Origin: JALCSJ01 sp036788835
GTDB taxonomy: Bacteria > Bacillota > Negativicutes > Acidaminococcales > Acidaminococcaceae
Direction of reading: 5' to 3'
NCBI GenBank assembly: GCA_036788835.1
Contig: DAIQMR010000012.1
Coordinates: 1 to 57,033, forward strand
DNA length: 57,033 bases
Made by a program: the position numbers and the translations under genes. The first letter of the stretch is position 1, and every line of letters starts with the position of its first letter. The notes beneath the pieces were generated by a model. It made no database searches and was not told the origin of the DNA. It was given only the letters and a program-made list of their open reading frames with translations. Below, in pieces: positions 8,809 to 17,587 of this stretch.

Positions 8809-11800
8809 ATGAAAAAGATTAGAAGTGTTTTAGTGGCAAACCGTGGAGAAATTGCCATTCGTGTCTTTCGGGCTTGCAATGAATTGGGCATTCGCACCGT
8901 TGCAATTTATTCCAAAGAAGATGCCCTTTCCATGCATCGTAATAAAGCTGACGAAGCATATCTGGTCGGCAAAGACAAAAGTCCTACAGATGCGTACTTA
9001 GACATTGATGATATTGTCCGTATTGCCAAAGAGCATGATGTGGATGCTATCCATCCGGGCTACGGATTTCTTTCGGAAAACAGCGATTTGGCAAAGCGCT
9101 GCGCCGAAGAGGGAATTATTTTTATCGGCCCCCGAATTGAACATTTGATTATGTTCGGGGACAAGATTAACGCCCGTCGCCAGGCTCAGGCAGCCGGTAT
9201 TTCCATGATTCCCGGCAATACCAGCCCGGTGGAAAGCCTGGAGGAAGTAAAAACTTTTGCCAAAGAATACGGCTATCCTATTATGATTAAAGCCGTAAAT
9301 GGCGGCGGCGGCCGTGGTATGCGGGTTGTCCATTCCGACGACCAATTGGCTGATGCCTATTCTATGGCCAAAAGCGAAGCTAAAAAAGCCTTCGGTAACG
9401 ATGCCATTTATTTGGAAAAATACGTGGAAAATCCTAAACACATAGAAGTCCAGATTATCGGAGATGAATATGGCAATATTGTCCATCTTTATGAGCGGGA
9501 CTGCTCTGTCCAAAGACGTCACCAAAAATTGGTGGAAATTGCCCCGGCCTTTTCCCTGAGCCCGGAATTTCGCCAGAGAATTTGCGCTGCAGCCGTTCAA
9601 CTGATGAGCAAAGTTAAATACGTCAGTGCCGGTACCGTAGAGTTTTTGGCAACCCGGGATGAGAAGTTTTATTTCATAGAAGTTAATCCCAGAATTCAGG
9701 TTGAGCACACGGTAACGGAAATGATTACCGGTATTGATATCGTCCAGACTCAGATCAAAATCGCCGAAGGCTATGAATTGCACAGCAGAGAAATCGGCAT
9801 TCCGGAGCAGGAGAAAATCGATTGCCATGGCCATGCTATCCAGTGCCGTATTACCACAGAAGACCCTGCCAATAATTTCATGCCGGATACTGGCAAGCTG
9901 ATAGCGTATCGCAGCGGCGGCGGGTTCGGCGTCCGTCTGGACGGCGGCAACGCCTACACAGGCAGTATTATCACGCCCTATTATGATTCTCTGCTGGTTA
10001 AGGCTACCACCTGGGGACTCAGCCATGAGATTGCCATTTCCAAAATGCTCCGCTGCCTGAAGGAATTCCGCATCAGGGGCGTGAAGACCAATATCCTGTT
10101 TTTGGAAAATGTTTTGCAGCATCAGGATTTCATCAACGGTTCCTATGATACCGGCTTTGTGGACAAATATACCGAGCTGTTTATTTTCCCCAAAACCAAA
10201 GATCGTGGGACTAAGCTGCTCCACTATATTGCCGATGTTACGGTGAATGGCTACGGAACCGGGGGACCCCAAACTAAACCCAACTTCGTGCCGCTAAAGA
10301 TGCCGGCCTACAAGAAGGTGCCTATGCCCGATGGTACCAAGCAGATTCTGGATGCTAAAGGACCGGAAGGATTGGCTAAGTGGGTACAGGCCCAGAAGGA
10401 AGTTCTCTTCACGGATACTACCTTCCGTGATGCCCATCAGTCTTTGTTCGCCACCAGACTGCGTACTGCCGATATGCTGAGAGTCACCGAGCAGACTGCA
10501 GCCATGCTGCCCAATCTCTTTTCCTTTGAGTGCTGGGGCGGTGCTACTTTCGACGTAGCCTATCGTTTCTTGTATGAAAGTCCCTGGGAAAGGTTAAGGG
10601 AAATGCGGGAGAAGGCTCCCAATATTTTATTCCAGATGCTGGTTCGTGGTGCCAATGCTGTAGGCTATACCAGCTATGCGGATAACGTGGTAAAGGAATT
10701 TATTAAACTGGCTGCGAAAAACGGCGTAGATATTTTTCGAATTTTCGATAGCTTAAACGGCTTGTCCAATATGCGCCTGTCCATAGATACCGTCCGGGAA
10801 TGCAACAAAGTAGCCGAAGTGGCCTTCTGCTATACCGGGGACATTTTGGACAAGTCCAGAGCGAAATATGATTTGGCCTACTATGTAAATCTGGCGAAAG
10901 AATTAGAAAAGGCCGGTGCCAATATTATCGCCATTAAAGATATGGCTGGACTTTTGAAGCCTGAGGCAGCCTATGCTTTGGTTTCAGCCTTAAAAGACGC
11001 TGTAGACCTGCCTATTCATCTTCATACTCACAGCCTCAGCGGGAACGCTATTTATAGCTACGCTAAAGCCATTGATGCAGGGGTAGATATTGTGGATGTG
11101 GCTATGTCTGCCATGAGCGGCAGTACCAGCCAGCCCAGCAGCGCCAGCCTGTATTATGCCCTGGAAGGCAATTCCCGTCAGCCTAAGCTGGATGTGAGTG
11201 CCTTGAATGAATTGTCCCATTATTGGGAAACAGTACGTCCCTACTACAAAGCTGCTGACAAGGGTGAATCTGCGCCCAATCCGGAAGTGTATTTCCACGA
11301 AATGCCTGGGGGACAATATACCAATCTGAAACAGCAGACCATGGCATTGGGCCTGGCAGATAAGTGGGAAGACGTAAAGGTAATGTATCACAAAGTCAGC
11401 ATGATGTTCGGTGATATTATCAAAGTCACGCCGTCCTCTAAGATTGTAGGAGATATGGCCCTCTTCATGGTTCAGAACAATCTCACGGAAGAAGACATTT
11501 ATAACCGGGGAACAGAACTGGATTTCCCTGCATCGGTTGTAGGATTCTTCGGAGGAAGCATCGGCGTGCCCTATCAAGGGTTTCCGGAAAAATTGCAAAA
11601 GATTATTCTCAAAGGGAAAGAACCCCAGCTGGGACGCCCCGGAGATACGCTGCCTCCCGTGGACTTTGCCGTTGTGAGGAAACATCTGGAAGAAGAGGGG
11701 GCCACCGCTTCTCCGGAAGCCATTTCTTCCTCCTGCCTGTATCCAAAAGTCTATGACGACTGGATTAATATCAGAAAAGAATTTGGCAATTTAGCTGTAC

Positions 11801-12246
11801 TGGATACGCCTACCTTTTTCTTTGGCCTGAAACCCGGCGAAGAAATTCGCGTAACCATTGAACAAGGGAAGATGCTGATTATAAAACTAATCAATATTAG
11901 CAAACCGGACAAAAACGGTATGCGGACTGTCACCTTCGAATTCAACGGCGGCCAGAGAGAAATCGAAGTGAAGGATAAGCAGACCAAGGTCACCGGCAAA
12001 GTAGCAATAAAAGCAGACAAGGATAATCCCGGCGACGTAGGGGCAACCCTGTCGGGAACTGTGGTGAAGGTCCTGGTACAAAAAGGTCAGCATGTGGCTA
12101 AAGGGGATTCCTTGATTGTCACCGAAGCCATGAAGATGGAGACTACCTTGACCGCACCAATAGACGGCATTATAGACGAAATCCTGGCTACTCAGGGCAA
12201 CCGTATTGAAAGCGGCGACTGCCTGATTAAGATCAGCGTGTGCTAA
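8809..12246 (+). CDS. pyc: Pyruvate carboxylase, single-chain
   Basis: Biotin-dependent enzyme that converts pyruvate, bicarbonate and ATP to oxaloacetate in the cytoplasm. All parts are present in one 1145-residue chain. The biotin carboxylase domain (about 1-450) has the ATP-grasp loop GGGGRGMR and the EVNPRIQVEHTVTE motif. The carboxyltransferase domain (about 530-810) has TFRDAHQSLFATR at its start. A PYC_OADA domain follows, and then the C-terminal biotinyl domain with Lys1109 in EAMKME. The length is that of classical bacterial Pyc. I prefer ATG 8809 because GAGGGGG sits 9 nt upstream; an in-frame ATG at 8791 would place that site inside the gene. It is a monocistronic unit with its own promoter and terminator. 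In a fermenting anaerobe it feeds C4-dicarboxylate formation. Confidence 0.96.
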   Translation: MKKIRSVLVANRGEIAIRVFRACNELGIRTVAIYSKEDALSMHRNKADEAYLVGKDKSPTDAYLDIDDIVRIAKEHDVDAIHPGYGFLSENSDLAKRCAEEGIIFIGPRIEHLIMFGDKINARRQAQAAGISMIPGNTSPVESLEEVKTFAKEYGYPIMIKAVNGGGGRGMRVVHSDDQLADAYSMAKSEAKKAFGNDAIYLEKYVENPKHIEVQIIGDEYGNIVHLYERDCSVQRRHQKLVEIAPAFSLSPEFRQRICAAAVQLMSKVKYVSAGTVEFLATRDEKFYFIEVNPRIQVEHTVTEMITGIDIVQTQIKIAEGYELHSREIGIPEQEKIDCHGHAIQCRITTEDPANNFMPDTGKLIAYRSGGGFGVRLDGGNAYTGSIITPYYDSLLVKATTWGLSHEIAISKMLRCLKEFRIRGVKTNILFLENVLQHQDFINGSYDTGFVDKYTELFIFPKTKDRGTKLLHYIADVTVNGYGTGGPQTKPNFVPLKMPAYKKVPMPDGTKQILDAKGPEGLAKWVQAQKEVLFTDTTFRDAHQSLFATRLRTADMLRVTEQTAAMLPNLFSFECWGGATFDVAYRFLYESPWERLREMREKAPNILFQMLVRGANAVGYTSYADNVVKEFIKLAAKNGVDIFRIFDSLNGLSNMRLSIDTVRECNKVAEVAFCYTGDILDKSRAKYDLAYYVNLAKELEKAGANIIAIKDMAGLLKPEAAYALVSALKDAVDLPIHLHTHSLSGNAIYSYAKAIDAGVDIVDVAMSAMSGSTSQPSSASLYYALEGNSRQPKLDVSALNELSHYWETVRPYYKAADKGESAPNPEVYFHEMPGGQYTNLKQQTMALGLADKWEDVKVMYHKVSMMFGDIIKVTPSSKIVGDMALFMVQNNLTEEDIYNRGTELDFPASVVGFFGGSIGVPYQGFPEKLQKIILKGKEPQLGRPGDTLPPVDFAVVRKHLEEEGATASPEAISSSCLYPKVYDDWINIRKEFGNLAVLDTPTFFFGLKPGEEIRVTIEQGKMLIIKLINISKPDKNGMRTVTFEFNGGQREIEVKDKQTKVTGKVAIKADKDNPGDVGATLSGTVVKVLVQKGQHVAKGDSLIVTEAMKMETTLTAPIDGIIDEILATQGNRIESGDCLIKISVC

Positions 12247-12321
12247 GAAACTAATTATTGCCGCAAAGTTAATAGGAGAAATACAAGAAAATTTGCAAAC
12301 TTCATAGGAAAAACGCAGAAA

Positions 12322-12358
12322 AACTTGCAAAGTTCATAGGAACTTTGCAAGTTTTTTG
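12322..12358 (+). terminator. Rho-independent terminator after pyc
   Basis: Perfect 13-base arms AACTTGCAAAGTT (12322-12334) and AACTTTGCAAGTT (12341-12353) run into a T-tract. A degenerate copy of the left part (TTGCAAACTTCATAGGAA) lies about 35 nt upstream. Confidence 0.8.
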
Positions 12359-12414
12359 TTGCTTTTTCCTAGCTTTTATGTTAATTTTAAGCTAGTGAAA
12401 GGCTGGTGAACAGT

Positions 12415-13737
12415 ATGCGTAGAGATATAATGGCAAAGCTTGTTGCCTGGAAGGATGATAGAGAGCGCAAGCCACTATTGCTTACGGGAGTTAGACAATG
12501 TGGCAAGACATACATATGTAAGGAATTTGGCGAAACATATTTTGAAGATGTGGCATATTTTTATTTTGAAGGAAATAATGATTTAGCTTCAATATTTGAG
12601 CAGAATTTTGATGTTGAACGCATTATTAGAGAACTGGGGCAGGTAATTCGCGGCAAAGCGATTATTCCCGGCAAAACATTGGTGATTTTTGACGAGGTGC
12701 AGGCTTGTCCAAGAGCGATTACCTCTTTAAAATATTTTTGTGAGAATATGAGAGAATTACACATAATCTGCGCAGGCTCATTGTTGGGCGTTGCTTTAAA
12801 ACGGGATAAAATATCTTTTCCTGTGGGTAAAATTAACCGTATGCAAATGTATCCTCTCAGTTTTTTGGAATTCTTTAGAGCTACCGACCAAAGGGAAGCT
12901 TTGTATGAAAGCATTCTGCAATATGGCATAGAGGACGAACTGCCCCAGCTTTATGTTACCGAGCTGGAAAAAGCCTTGCGCCAGTACTACATAGTTGGCG
13001 GTATGCCGGAGATAGTTGACGCCTGGCTGAAAAAGGGAGAATATTCCGGTATAGATAAACGGCAAGAAGATTTGTTGGAAGACTATAGCAATGATTTTGC
13101 TAAATATGCACCCCACGCAGACGTTCCCAAATTAGGGTGGATATGGAATTCCATTCCCAAGCAATTGGCAAAACCCAACAATAAATTTATTTTTTCTCAT
13201 GTTAAAGAGGGAAAACGTTCTGCGGATTTAGAAGATGCTTTGTTGTGGTTGGAGAGTGCGGGGCTAGCCTACAAATTGGAATTAGTGGAGAACCCGGAAT
13301 TACCCCTATCTGCCCAGGCAGATGCTACCTTCTTTAAAGAGTATATGTGCGATATAGGTTTGCTGCGGAAAAAAGCACAGGTTTCCGCTAAAACTGTTTT
13401 AGAAGGTTCTGAGCTGTATAGGGCTTTTAAGGGAGCATTTACCGAAAATTATGTCCTGAATGAATTGCTTGTCCAAGGGTTTAAACCATATTTTTGGCGT
13501 TCCAATAACATGGCAGAAGTAGATTTTATTTTTGAGCATGAAAGCAGAATTATCCCTGTGGAGGTAAAAGCCGCAGATCACACCAGAGCGAAAAGCTATG
13601 GGCAGTTTTGTAAAAGATATGCAGTGCCCTTGGGATTTAAGTTCTCTTTAAAGAATATAGGTTGCAATGAGGTGGAGAGTACTAAGACATACAGCATTCC
13701 TTTGTATTTAATATGGAGACTGGGGGAATGGTTATAG
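12415..13737 (+). CDS. AAA_14/DUF4143 family ATPase
   Basis: About 440 residues. The N-terminal P-loop reads LLTGVRQCGKTY and the Walker B-like segment LVIFDEVQACPRA. The C-terminal half has a DUF4143-type pattern ending in a PD-(D/E)xK-like stretch (FWRSNNMAEVDFIFEHESRI then VEVKAADH). These proteins are common, patchily distributed single genes in anaerobes. Their function is not settled; links to DNA binding, nucleases or toxin-antitoxin-like systems have been suggested. The ATG at 12415 and the GTG at 12406 are both possible; neither has a perfectly spaced ribosome site. It stands alone between the pyc terminator and the small peptide gene. Confidence 0.85.
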   Translation: MRRDIMAKLVAWKDDRERKPLLLTGVRQCGKTYICKEFGETYFEDVAYFYFEGNNDLASIFEQNFDVERIIRELGQVIRGKAIIPGKTLVIFDEVQACPRAITSLKYFCENMRELHIICAGSLLGVALKRDKISFPVGKINRMQMYPLSFLEFFRATDQREALYESILQYGIEDELPQLYVTELEKALRQYYIVGGMPEIVDAWLKKGEYSGIDKRQEDLLEDYSNDFAKYAPHADVPKLGWIWNSIPKQLAKPNNKFIFSHVKEGKRSADLEDALLWLESAGLAYKLELVENPELPLSAQADATFFKEYMCDIGLLRKKAQVSAKTVLEGSELYRAFKGAFTENYVLNELLVQGFKPYFWRSNNMAEVDFIFEHESRIIPVEVKAADHTRAKSYGQFCKRYAVPLGFKFSLKNIGCNEVESTKTYSIPLYLIWRLGEWL

Positions 13738-13811
13738 CACTCGTTATGTTATCATAAAATCATGCAAGCGGCGGCTGCCCCTTCTAGTCTTTGACGGAAG
13801 GAGTGTTGCCT

Positions 13812-13937
13812 ATGACTCCGTATGAAATTACGATGGTAATCATTAGCATTATCACGTTGTTAATATTGGCAGTGAAGGTAATTATTCACAGGGCGGAATT
13901 TTTGCTTAAAGCAAAAGCCGATCGCCCCTCGGACTAG
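13812..13937 (+). CDS. 41-residue Hol_Tox-like small membrane peptide
   Basis: A very short gene with an excellent ribosome site: AAGGAG at 13798-13803, 8 nt before ATG. The peptide starts MTPYEITMVIISIITLL, has one hydrophobic segment (residues 7-26) and a short basic tail ending KADRPSD. The M-x-x-YE start plus single helix resembles the holin-like toxin family (Hol_Tox) of Firmicutes, whose members behave like type I toxins repressed by an antisense RNA. The stop codon lies inside the loop of a strong hairpin. No antitoxin gene is seen; an antisense RNA would not be visible from coding analysis. Family membership is judged by eye. Confidence 0.6.
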   Translation: MTPYEITMVIISIITLLILAVKVIIHRAEFLLKAKADRPSD

Positions 13938-13955
13938 GATGGCAATCGACTTTTC
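13913..13955 (+). terminator. Hairpin/terminator overlapping the end of the small peptide gene
   Basis: Arms AAAAGCCGATCGCC (13913-13926) and GGCAATCGACTTTT (13941-13954) pair over 14 positions allowing two G-T wobbles. The stop codon TAG (13935-13937) is in the loop. Confidence 0.65.
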
Positions 13956-14039
13956 TTAGAGAAATAACACGATATGGCTAAGATAACTTGTGCTGTCCTA
14001 TGTTATAATATACACATAGGCACGAGAGGTGATGAAAGC

Positions 14040-14693
14040 ATGAAACTCCGAAAACTGAGCTGTGTGTTATTCGGGCTAATAATTATAGGGATATTTTGCT
14101 CCATGATTAGGCCGGCAACACCTAATAATAAAGTAGTTTCAGTACAAACAGATAGCAATAAAACGACACAATCCTACAACACTCAAACGGCAAGCAGCAA
14201 TCAACCCTACAGCACTAAAACGACAAGCAGCAATCAACAGACAAAGATACAAAAAACAGTAAAAAATATACAGGGCAAAGTTGTAAAAATAGCGGACGGA
14301 GATACAGTGACTGTCCTGATGAATAATAGGCAATACAAGATTCGTCTGGCCGGTATAGATGCACCGGAAAAAGGTCAGCCTTACAGCCAAAAATCCAGAG
14401 AGTATCTTGCTGCAATGGTTGCCGGGGAGAGGGTTTCGGTCAAAGTAATAAATAAAGATAAATATGGACGATACGTGGGAAAAATTCAGACGGATAATAT
14501 TAAAGACGTAAACGGAGAAATGCTGAAAGCAGGGTTGGCCTGGCATTACAGATATTTTGACAAAAGCACTGAATATGCAGAATACGAAGAACAGGCCAGG
14601 CAGCAAAATCTTGGACTTTGGCAGGATAAAGCAAAGCAAATCCCACCCTGGGAATATAGAAAGCAAATGAAAGGAAGAAGGAACGTATCATGA
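14040..14693 (+). CDS. Secreted or membrane-anchored thermonuclease (SNase domain)
   Basis: A 217-residue protein with an N-terminal hydrophobic segment (about 8-24), a Ser/Thr/Gln/Asn linker containing an imperfect repeat (QSYNTQTASSNQ, QPYSTKTTSSNQ), and a staphylococcal-nuclease fold. Family residues are present: ADGDT (metal Asp), IRLAGIDAPE (catalytic Arg and Glu), KYGRYVG (catalytic Arg) and the C-terminal NLGLW. It hydrolyses DNA and RNA with Ca2+ outside the membrane. I chose ATG 14040 because GAGAGGTGAT lies 7 nt upstream; the in-frame ATG 13974 has none. TATAAT at 14004-14009 is a possible -10. It overlaps the flavodoxin gene by 4 nt. Confidence 0.88.
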   Translation: MKLRKLSCVLFGLIIIGIFCSMIRPATPNNKVVSVQTDSNKTTQSYNTQTASSNQPYSTKTTSSNQQTKIQKTVKNIQGKVVKIADGDTVTVLMNNRQYKIRLAGIDAPEKGQPYSQKSREYLAAMVAGERVSVKVINKDKYGRYVGKIQTDNIKDVNGEMLKAGLAWHYRYFDKSTEYAEYEEQARQQNLGLWQDKAKQIPPWEYRKQMKGRRNVS

Positions 14694-15166
14694 GCAAAGC
14701 ACTAATAATATATTATTCTTGGTCACAGGCAGGCAATACGAAACACCTTGCCGAAATTATTCAAAAGCAAACAGGTGCGGATATTTTCCGGATTAAAACC
14801 GTTAAACCCTATCCTGGAACCTATGCTGCCTGCGTGGCAAAAGCAGGCATGGAAATCATGAAAGGCACATTGCCGGATCTGCAGGAACTGCCCGATATAA
14901 GCGGCTATGACACGATTTTTCTGGGAACATGTATTTGGTGGGGGAATATGTCCCTGCCCATGAAAACTCTCGTGAACAAGGTTGACTTTAACGGCAAAAG
15001 ACTTTTGCCATTTTGCACTCATGGCGGGGGTGGAGCAGGGAAATACTTTGCTAAAACTGCCGAAATTTGCAAGGGGGCCACTGTTTGTCCGGGGATTGCC
15101 TTCCTCAAGGGGGGCAGCCCTGACACAGAGCAAAAAATTGCTGACTGGCTTGAGAAAAACAAATGA
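14690..15166 (+). CDS. Flavodoxin-family protein
   Basis: A 158-residue cytoplasmic protein. The N-terminal strand and phosphate-binding loop (IIYYSWSQAGNTKHLAE) is the FMN phosphate site of flavodoxins. YDTIFLGTCIWWGNMSLPM and LLPFCTHGGGGAGK correspond to the two isoalloxazine-contacting loops. It probably acts as a small FMN electron carrier or NAD(P)H:quinone-type reductase. It is translationally coupled to the thermonuclease gene (ATGA overlap), an odd partnership with no clear functional link. A weak hairpin terminator follows about 140 nt downstream. Confidence 0.88.
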   Translation: MSKALIIYYSWSQAGNTKHLAEIIQKQTGADIFRIKTVKPYPGTYAACVAKAGMEIMKGTLPDLQELPDISGYDTIFLGTCIWWGNMSLPMKTLVNKVDFNGKRLLPFCTHGGGGAGKYFAKTAEICKGATVCPGIAFLKGGSPDTEQKIADWLEKNK

Positions 15167-15303
15167 TTTCATTGCCCAAAATACTAGATTTTCCCCTGAG
15201 CTAGAGCCGATTATGCATGATTTGTTAGCCAATAAAGTGTTATTTGTTGTTACTGTTAATACAACGTAAAAGCCTGTTCGCATTTTTATCAAACAAAATA
15301 AAT

Positions 15304-15350
15304 ATAACAAAAACGCCTTGAATATTTTAAAATCAGGGTGTTTTTGTTAT
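15304..15350 (+). terminator. Hairpin terminator-like structure after the flavodoxin gene
   Basis: Arms ATAACAAAAACGCC (15304-15317) and GGTGTTTTTGTTAT (15337-15350) pair with one wobble. The arms carry A- and T-tracts on both sides, so it could work in either direction. Confidence 0.5.
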
Positions 15351-15420
15351 GCTGAATTGTTCTTTTTATACAAAAGTCTGTTTGAATTGTACTCAAAAGT
15401 TAGTTTATTTCATTATCCCA

Positions 15421-15472
15421 TTGAAAAAAAAATGAACTTGTATGATAATGAGAACAAGATGTAATACAAGTT
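15421..15472 (+). promoter_or_regulatory. Promoter with candidate GntR operator upstream of the regulator gene
   Basis: TTGAAA (15421-15426) and GATAAT (15444-15449) have a 17-nt spacer. AACTTGTAT (15435-15443) fills the end of the spacer and is repeated inverted as ATACAAGTT (15464-15472). AACTTGTATGA matches the left half of the perfect palindrome at 19424-19440. The rest of 15167-15671 is A/T-rich and I see no gene in it. The implied leader is about 210 nt. Confidence 0.55.
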
Positions 15473-15671
15473 AAAAACAAGTGCCAAAAGATGTAAAAAA
15501 AGAAAAATACGCCGCTGGGATTAAACAAATAACATTAAGCAAGATAGCATAATTGACAGAATAGGCGGAATATACGGAATTAGCAGAAAAATCATAATAA
15601 AGGCACTAATCTATCAGTGAATTCGGCCACTATGCGGAAGTAGTTTACAGAAGAGAAAGACGGGGTAGCAC

Positions 15672-16388
15672 ATGAGCAAAATATCCTTACGTGATGAGGT
15701 ATGTAACCAACTTTTAGAAAAAATCAAAAAGAGAGAGCTAATCAAAGGGGAAAAGCTTCCATCAGAGGGTGAATTAGGAACCATGTTTGGAGTGAGCCGC
15801 ACCAGTGTAAGAGCGGCCCTGCAAAACCTTCAAGGCAGAGGAGTTGTTGAGACTGTTCAAGGGGTTGGTTCCTTTGTTAATATCGATGTAGAAGACGGCG
15901 GGTCACGGAAAAAGACAAAGAAAAATAAAAGACCTTCCGACATTACCAGCAGGGAATTTCAGGAATTCTTCGAATTTCGTCAGGCTATTGAGTTCAGGGC
16001 CATTGATTTTTTTGTCAAGCGTGCCGATGCAGAAGACAGAAAGAAACTGAAAGCAGCTTTAGATGGTATCAAATTAGCGGGCAAACATGGTGATTTAACG
16101 CAATTCAGCCGTATGGACTATGCTTTTCATATGACGGTTATCGAGGGGGCAAAAAACAAATTTCTCCTCAATGCCATGCTCGAGCACAAGGATTTCTTTA
16201 AACATTATTTGGCAGAAATTGCCAGAGTTTCCGATAAACCGGTTTCTGATTTAGCAAAAGAGCATGTAGAACTCTACACATGCTTGGTGGAGCAGAAAGC
16301 CAAGGAAGCCAAAGGTTTCCTTTTTGCAGATAATATGTTTTATCGCTTGGCTTATTTCAATATGTGGGTGAAGGAGGTCAGCGGCTAA
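15672..16388 (+). CDS. GntR-family regulator, FadR/FCD type
   Basis: A 238-residue transcription factor. The N-terminal winged helix-turn-helix (about residues 10-75) contains KLPSEGELGTMFGVSRTSVRAALQNLQGRGVVE. The C-terminal all-helical FCD domain (about 95-230) has the usual acidic and histidine metal/ligand positions (RMDYAFHMTVIEGAKN, KEHVELYTCLV). FCD regulators usually respond to a carboxylic acid that is the substrate of the neighbouring pathway. It is followed on the same strand by the TRAP transporter and dehydrogenase genes, which it probably controls. Palindromes at 15435-15472 and 19424-19440 are candidate sites. Confidence 0.9.
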   Translation: MSKISLRDEVCNQLLEKIKKRELIKGEKLPSEGELGTMFGVSRTSVRAALQNLQGRGVVETVQGVGSFVNIDVEDGGSRKKTKKNKRPSDITSREFQEFFEFRQAIEFRAIDFFVKRADAEDRKKLKAALDGIKLAGKHGDLTQFSRMDYAFHMTVIEGAKNKFLLNAMLEHKDFFKHYLAEIARVSDKPVSDLAKEHVELYTCLVEQKAKEAKGFLFADNMFYRLAYFNMWVKEVSG

Positions 16389-16457
16389 TAATCCCGCAAT
16401 TTAAATTCGGTTTTTATTAAAGCAATCATAGAATAAAAAATTAAGGGGGAAAACGAA

Positions 16458-17492
16458 ATGAAAAAAAGGTTGTTAACTGGTATGATTTGTGCAGCTATGG
16501 CTTTGAGTTTAGTAGGCTGCGGTGGCGGTGCTAAGAAGGATGCTGGCGGAAGCGCAGCAAAGCCCAAGACCTTGAAAATGTCTGTAACTACTGCTGAGAC
16601 CAGCGTTTGGCACGTGGCTGCCAAAGCTTTCAAGAAAGAAGTAGAAGAGAAGACAGGCGGCAGATACAAGATTCAGATTTATGGCAACGAGCAATTATCA
16701 GCCGGTGACCAGACTAAAGGCTGCGAAATGCTGTTCAATGGTGCAAACGATGTTGACTTGCACTCATCCATGATTTTGTCTAACGTTGTTCCTAAGCTTT
16801 CCGTAGTAAGTATGCCTTGGATATTCCCCAATGGCTACAAGAGTGTTGATGATGCTATATTCAAGGATGGTGCCGCAGGCGCTGCATTCATGAAGAAAGA
16901 AATCGAAGCTAAAGGTGCTAAACCTCTTGCTTTCGGCGAAAACGGTTTCCGTCAGATTACCAATAACGTAAAACCCATTGTAAAACCTGATGATTTAGCC
17001 GGCATGAAAATCAGAATTCCTGCTATCGCTATCTTGGTTGATGTGTTCCGTGCTTTAAAGACCGATCCTACTCAAATGCCCTTTAGCGAATGCTTCACTG
17101 CTTTACAACAAGGCGCAATTGATGGACAAGAAAATCCTTATGATACTATCAGATCCGCTAAATTGCAAGAAGTTCAAAAGTATATGACTATTTGGAACTA
17201 TTGCTACGATCCTATCGTTTTGAGCGTAAGCGGCAAAACCTGGAAGAGCTTAAGCGATGCCGACAAGAAGATATTCCAAGAAGCAGCTGTTAAGGCTTGC
17301 GCAGCACAAGTTAAAGCATCCCGTGCTCTTGATGCCTCCATCATCAAAGAATTCAAAGATAAAGGCATGAAAGTTAATGAACTGTCTCCTGATGCTATTG
17401 CTAAGATGAAAGAAGCTATGAAACCCGTATATGCTAAATATAAAGATAAATTTGGCGTAGATGCATTCAAAGCTTTCGGTTATACTTTCTAA
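16458..17492 (+). CDS. TRAP transporter substrate-binding lipoprotein (DctP family)
   Basis: A 344-residue extracytoplasmic binding protein. The lipoprotein signal ends LSLVGCGGG, with Cys at about residue 22 as the lipid site. The DctP fold is supported by GNEQLSAGDQTKGCEMLFNGANDVDL, the ligand-binding Arg segment LAGMKIRIPAIA, and FTALQQGAIDGQENP. DctP proteins bind carboxylates, usually by a salt bridge to that Arg. AAGGGGG stands before the ATG. A hairpin lies between this gene and the membrane subunits, so the binding protein may be made in excess. The substrate is not deducible from sequence alone. Confidence 0.93.
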   Translation: MKKRLLTGMICAAMALSLVGCGGGAKKDAGGSAAKPKTLKMSVTTAETSVWHVAAKAFKKEVEEKTGGRYKIQIYGNEQLSAGDQTKGCEMLFNGANDVDLHSSMILSNVVPKLSVVSMPWIFPNGYKSVDDAIFKDGAAGAAFMKKEIEAKGAKPLAFGENGFRQITNNVKPIVKPDDLAGMKIRIPAIAILVDVFRALKTDPTQMPFSECFTALQQGAIDGQENPYDTIRSAKLQEVQKYMTIWNYCYDPIVLSVSGKTWKSLSDADKKIFQEAAVKACAAQVKASRALDASIIKEFKDKGMKVNELSPDAIAKMKEAMKPVYAKYKDKFGVDAFKAFGYTF

Positions 17493-17509
17493 TTTTTGCT
17501 GTAAGTATG

Positions 17510-17550
17510 ATGAGGGGACGATGATCCTCATTGTCCCCTCATTTATTTTT
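17510..17550 (+). terminator. Intercistronic hairpin/attenuator between dctP and dctQ
   Basis: TGAGGGGAC (17511-17519) and GTCCCCTCA (17533-17541) form a 9-bp G/C-rich stem followed by a T-rich stretch (TTTATTTTT). This would allow partial termination after the binding-protein gene. Confidence 0.6.
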
Positions 17551-17587
17551 CACTGGTACTATTTGCTGGAGAAAGCAGGGTGAGGAC

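Noticed and set aside
12285..12320. Imperfect copy of the pyc terminator arm as a separate repeat element
   Set aside because: Only about 18 nt of similarity in an A/T-rich stretch; it could be chance or a decayed second terminator.
13981..14009. Full promoter for the thermonuclease gene
   Set aside because: TATAAT is good, but no -35 is found at 16-18 nt spacing, so only a possible -10 is mentioned.
14982..15269. 95-residue plus-strand open frame overlapping the end of the flavodoxin gene
   Set aside because: It is an alternative frame of the flavodoxin gene with a short tail; no ribosome site, and its composition matches a shadow frame.
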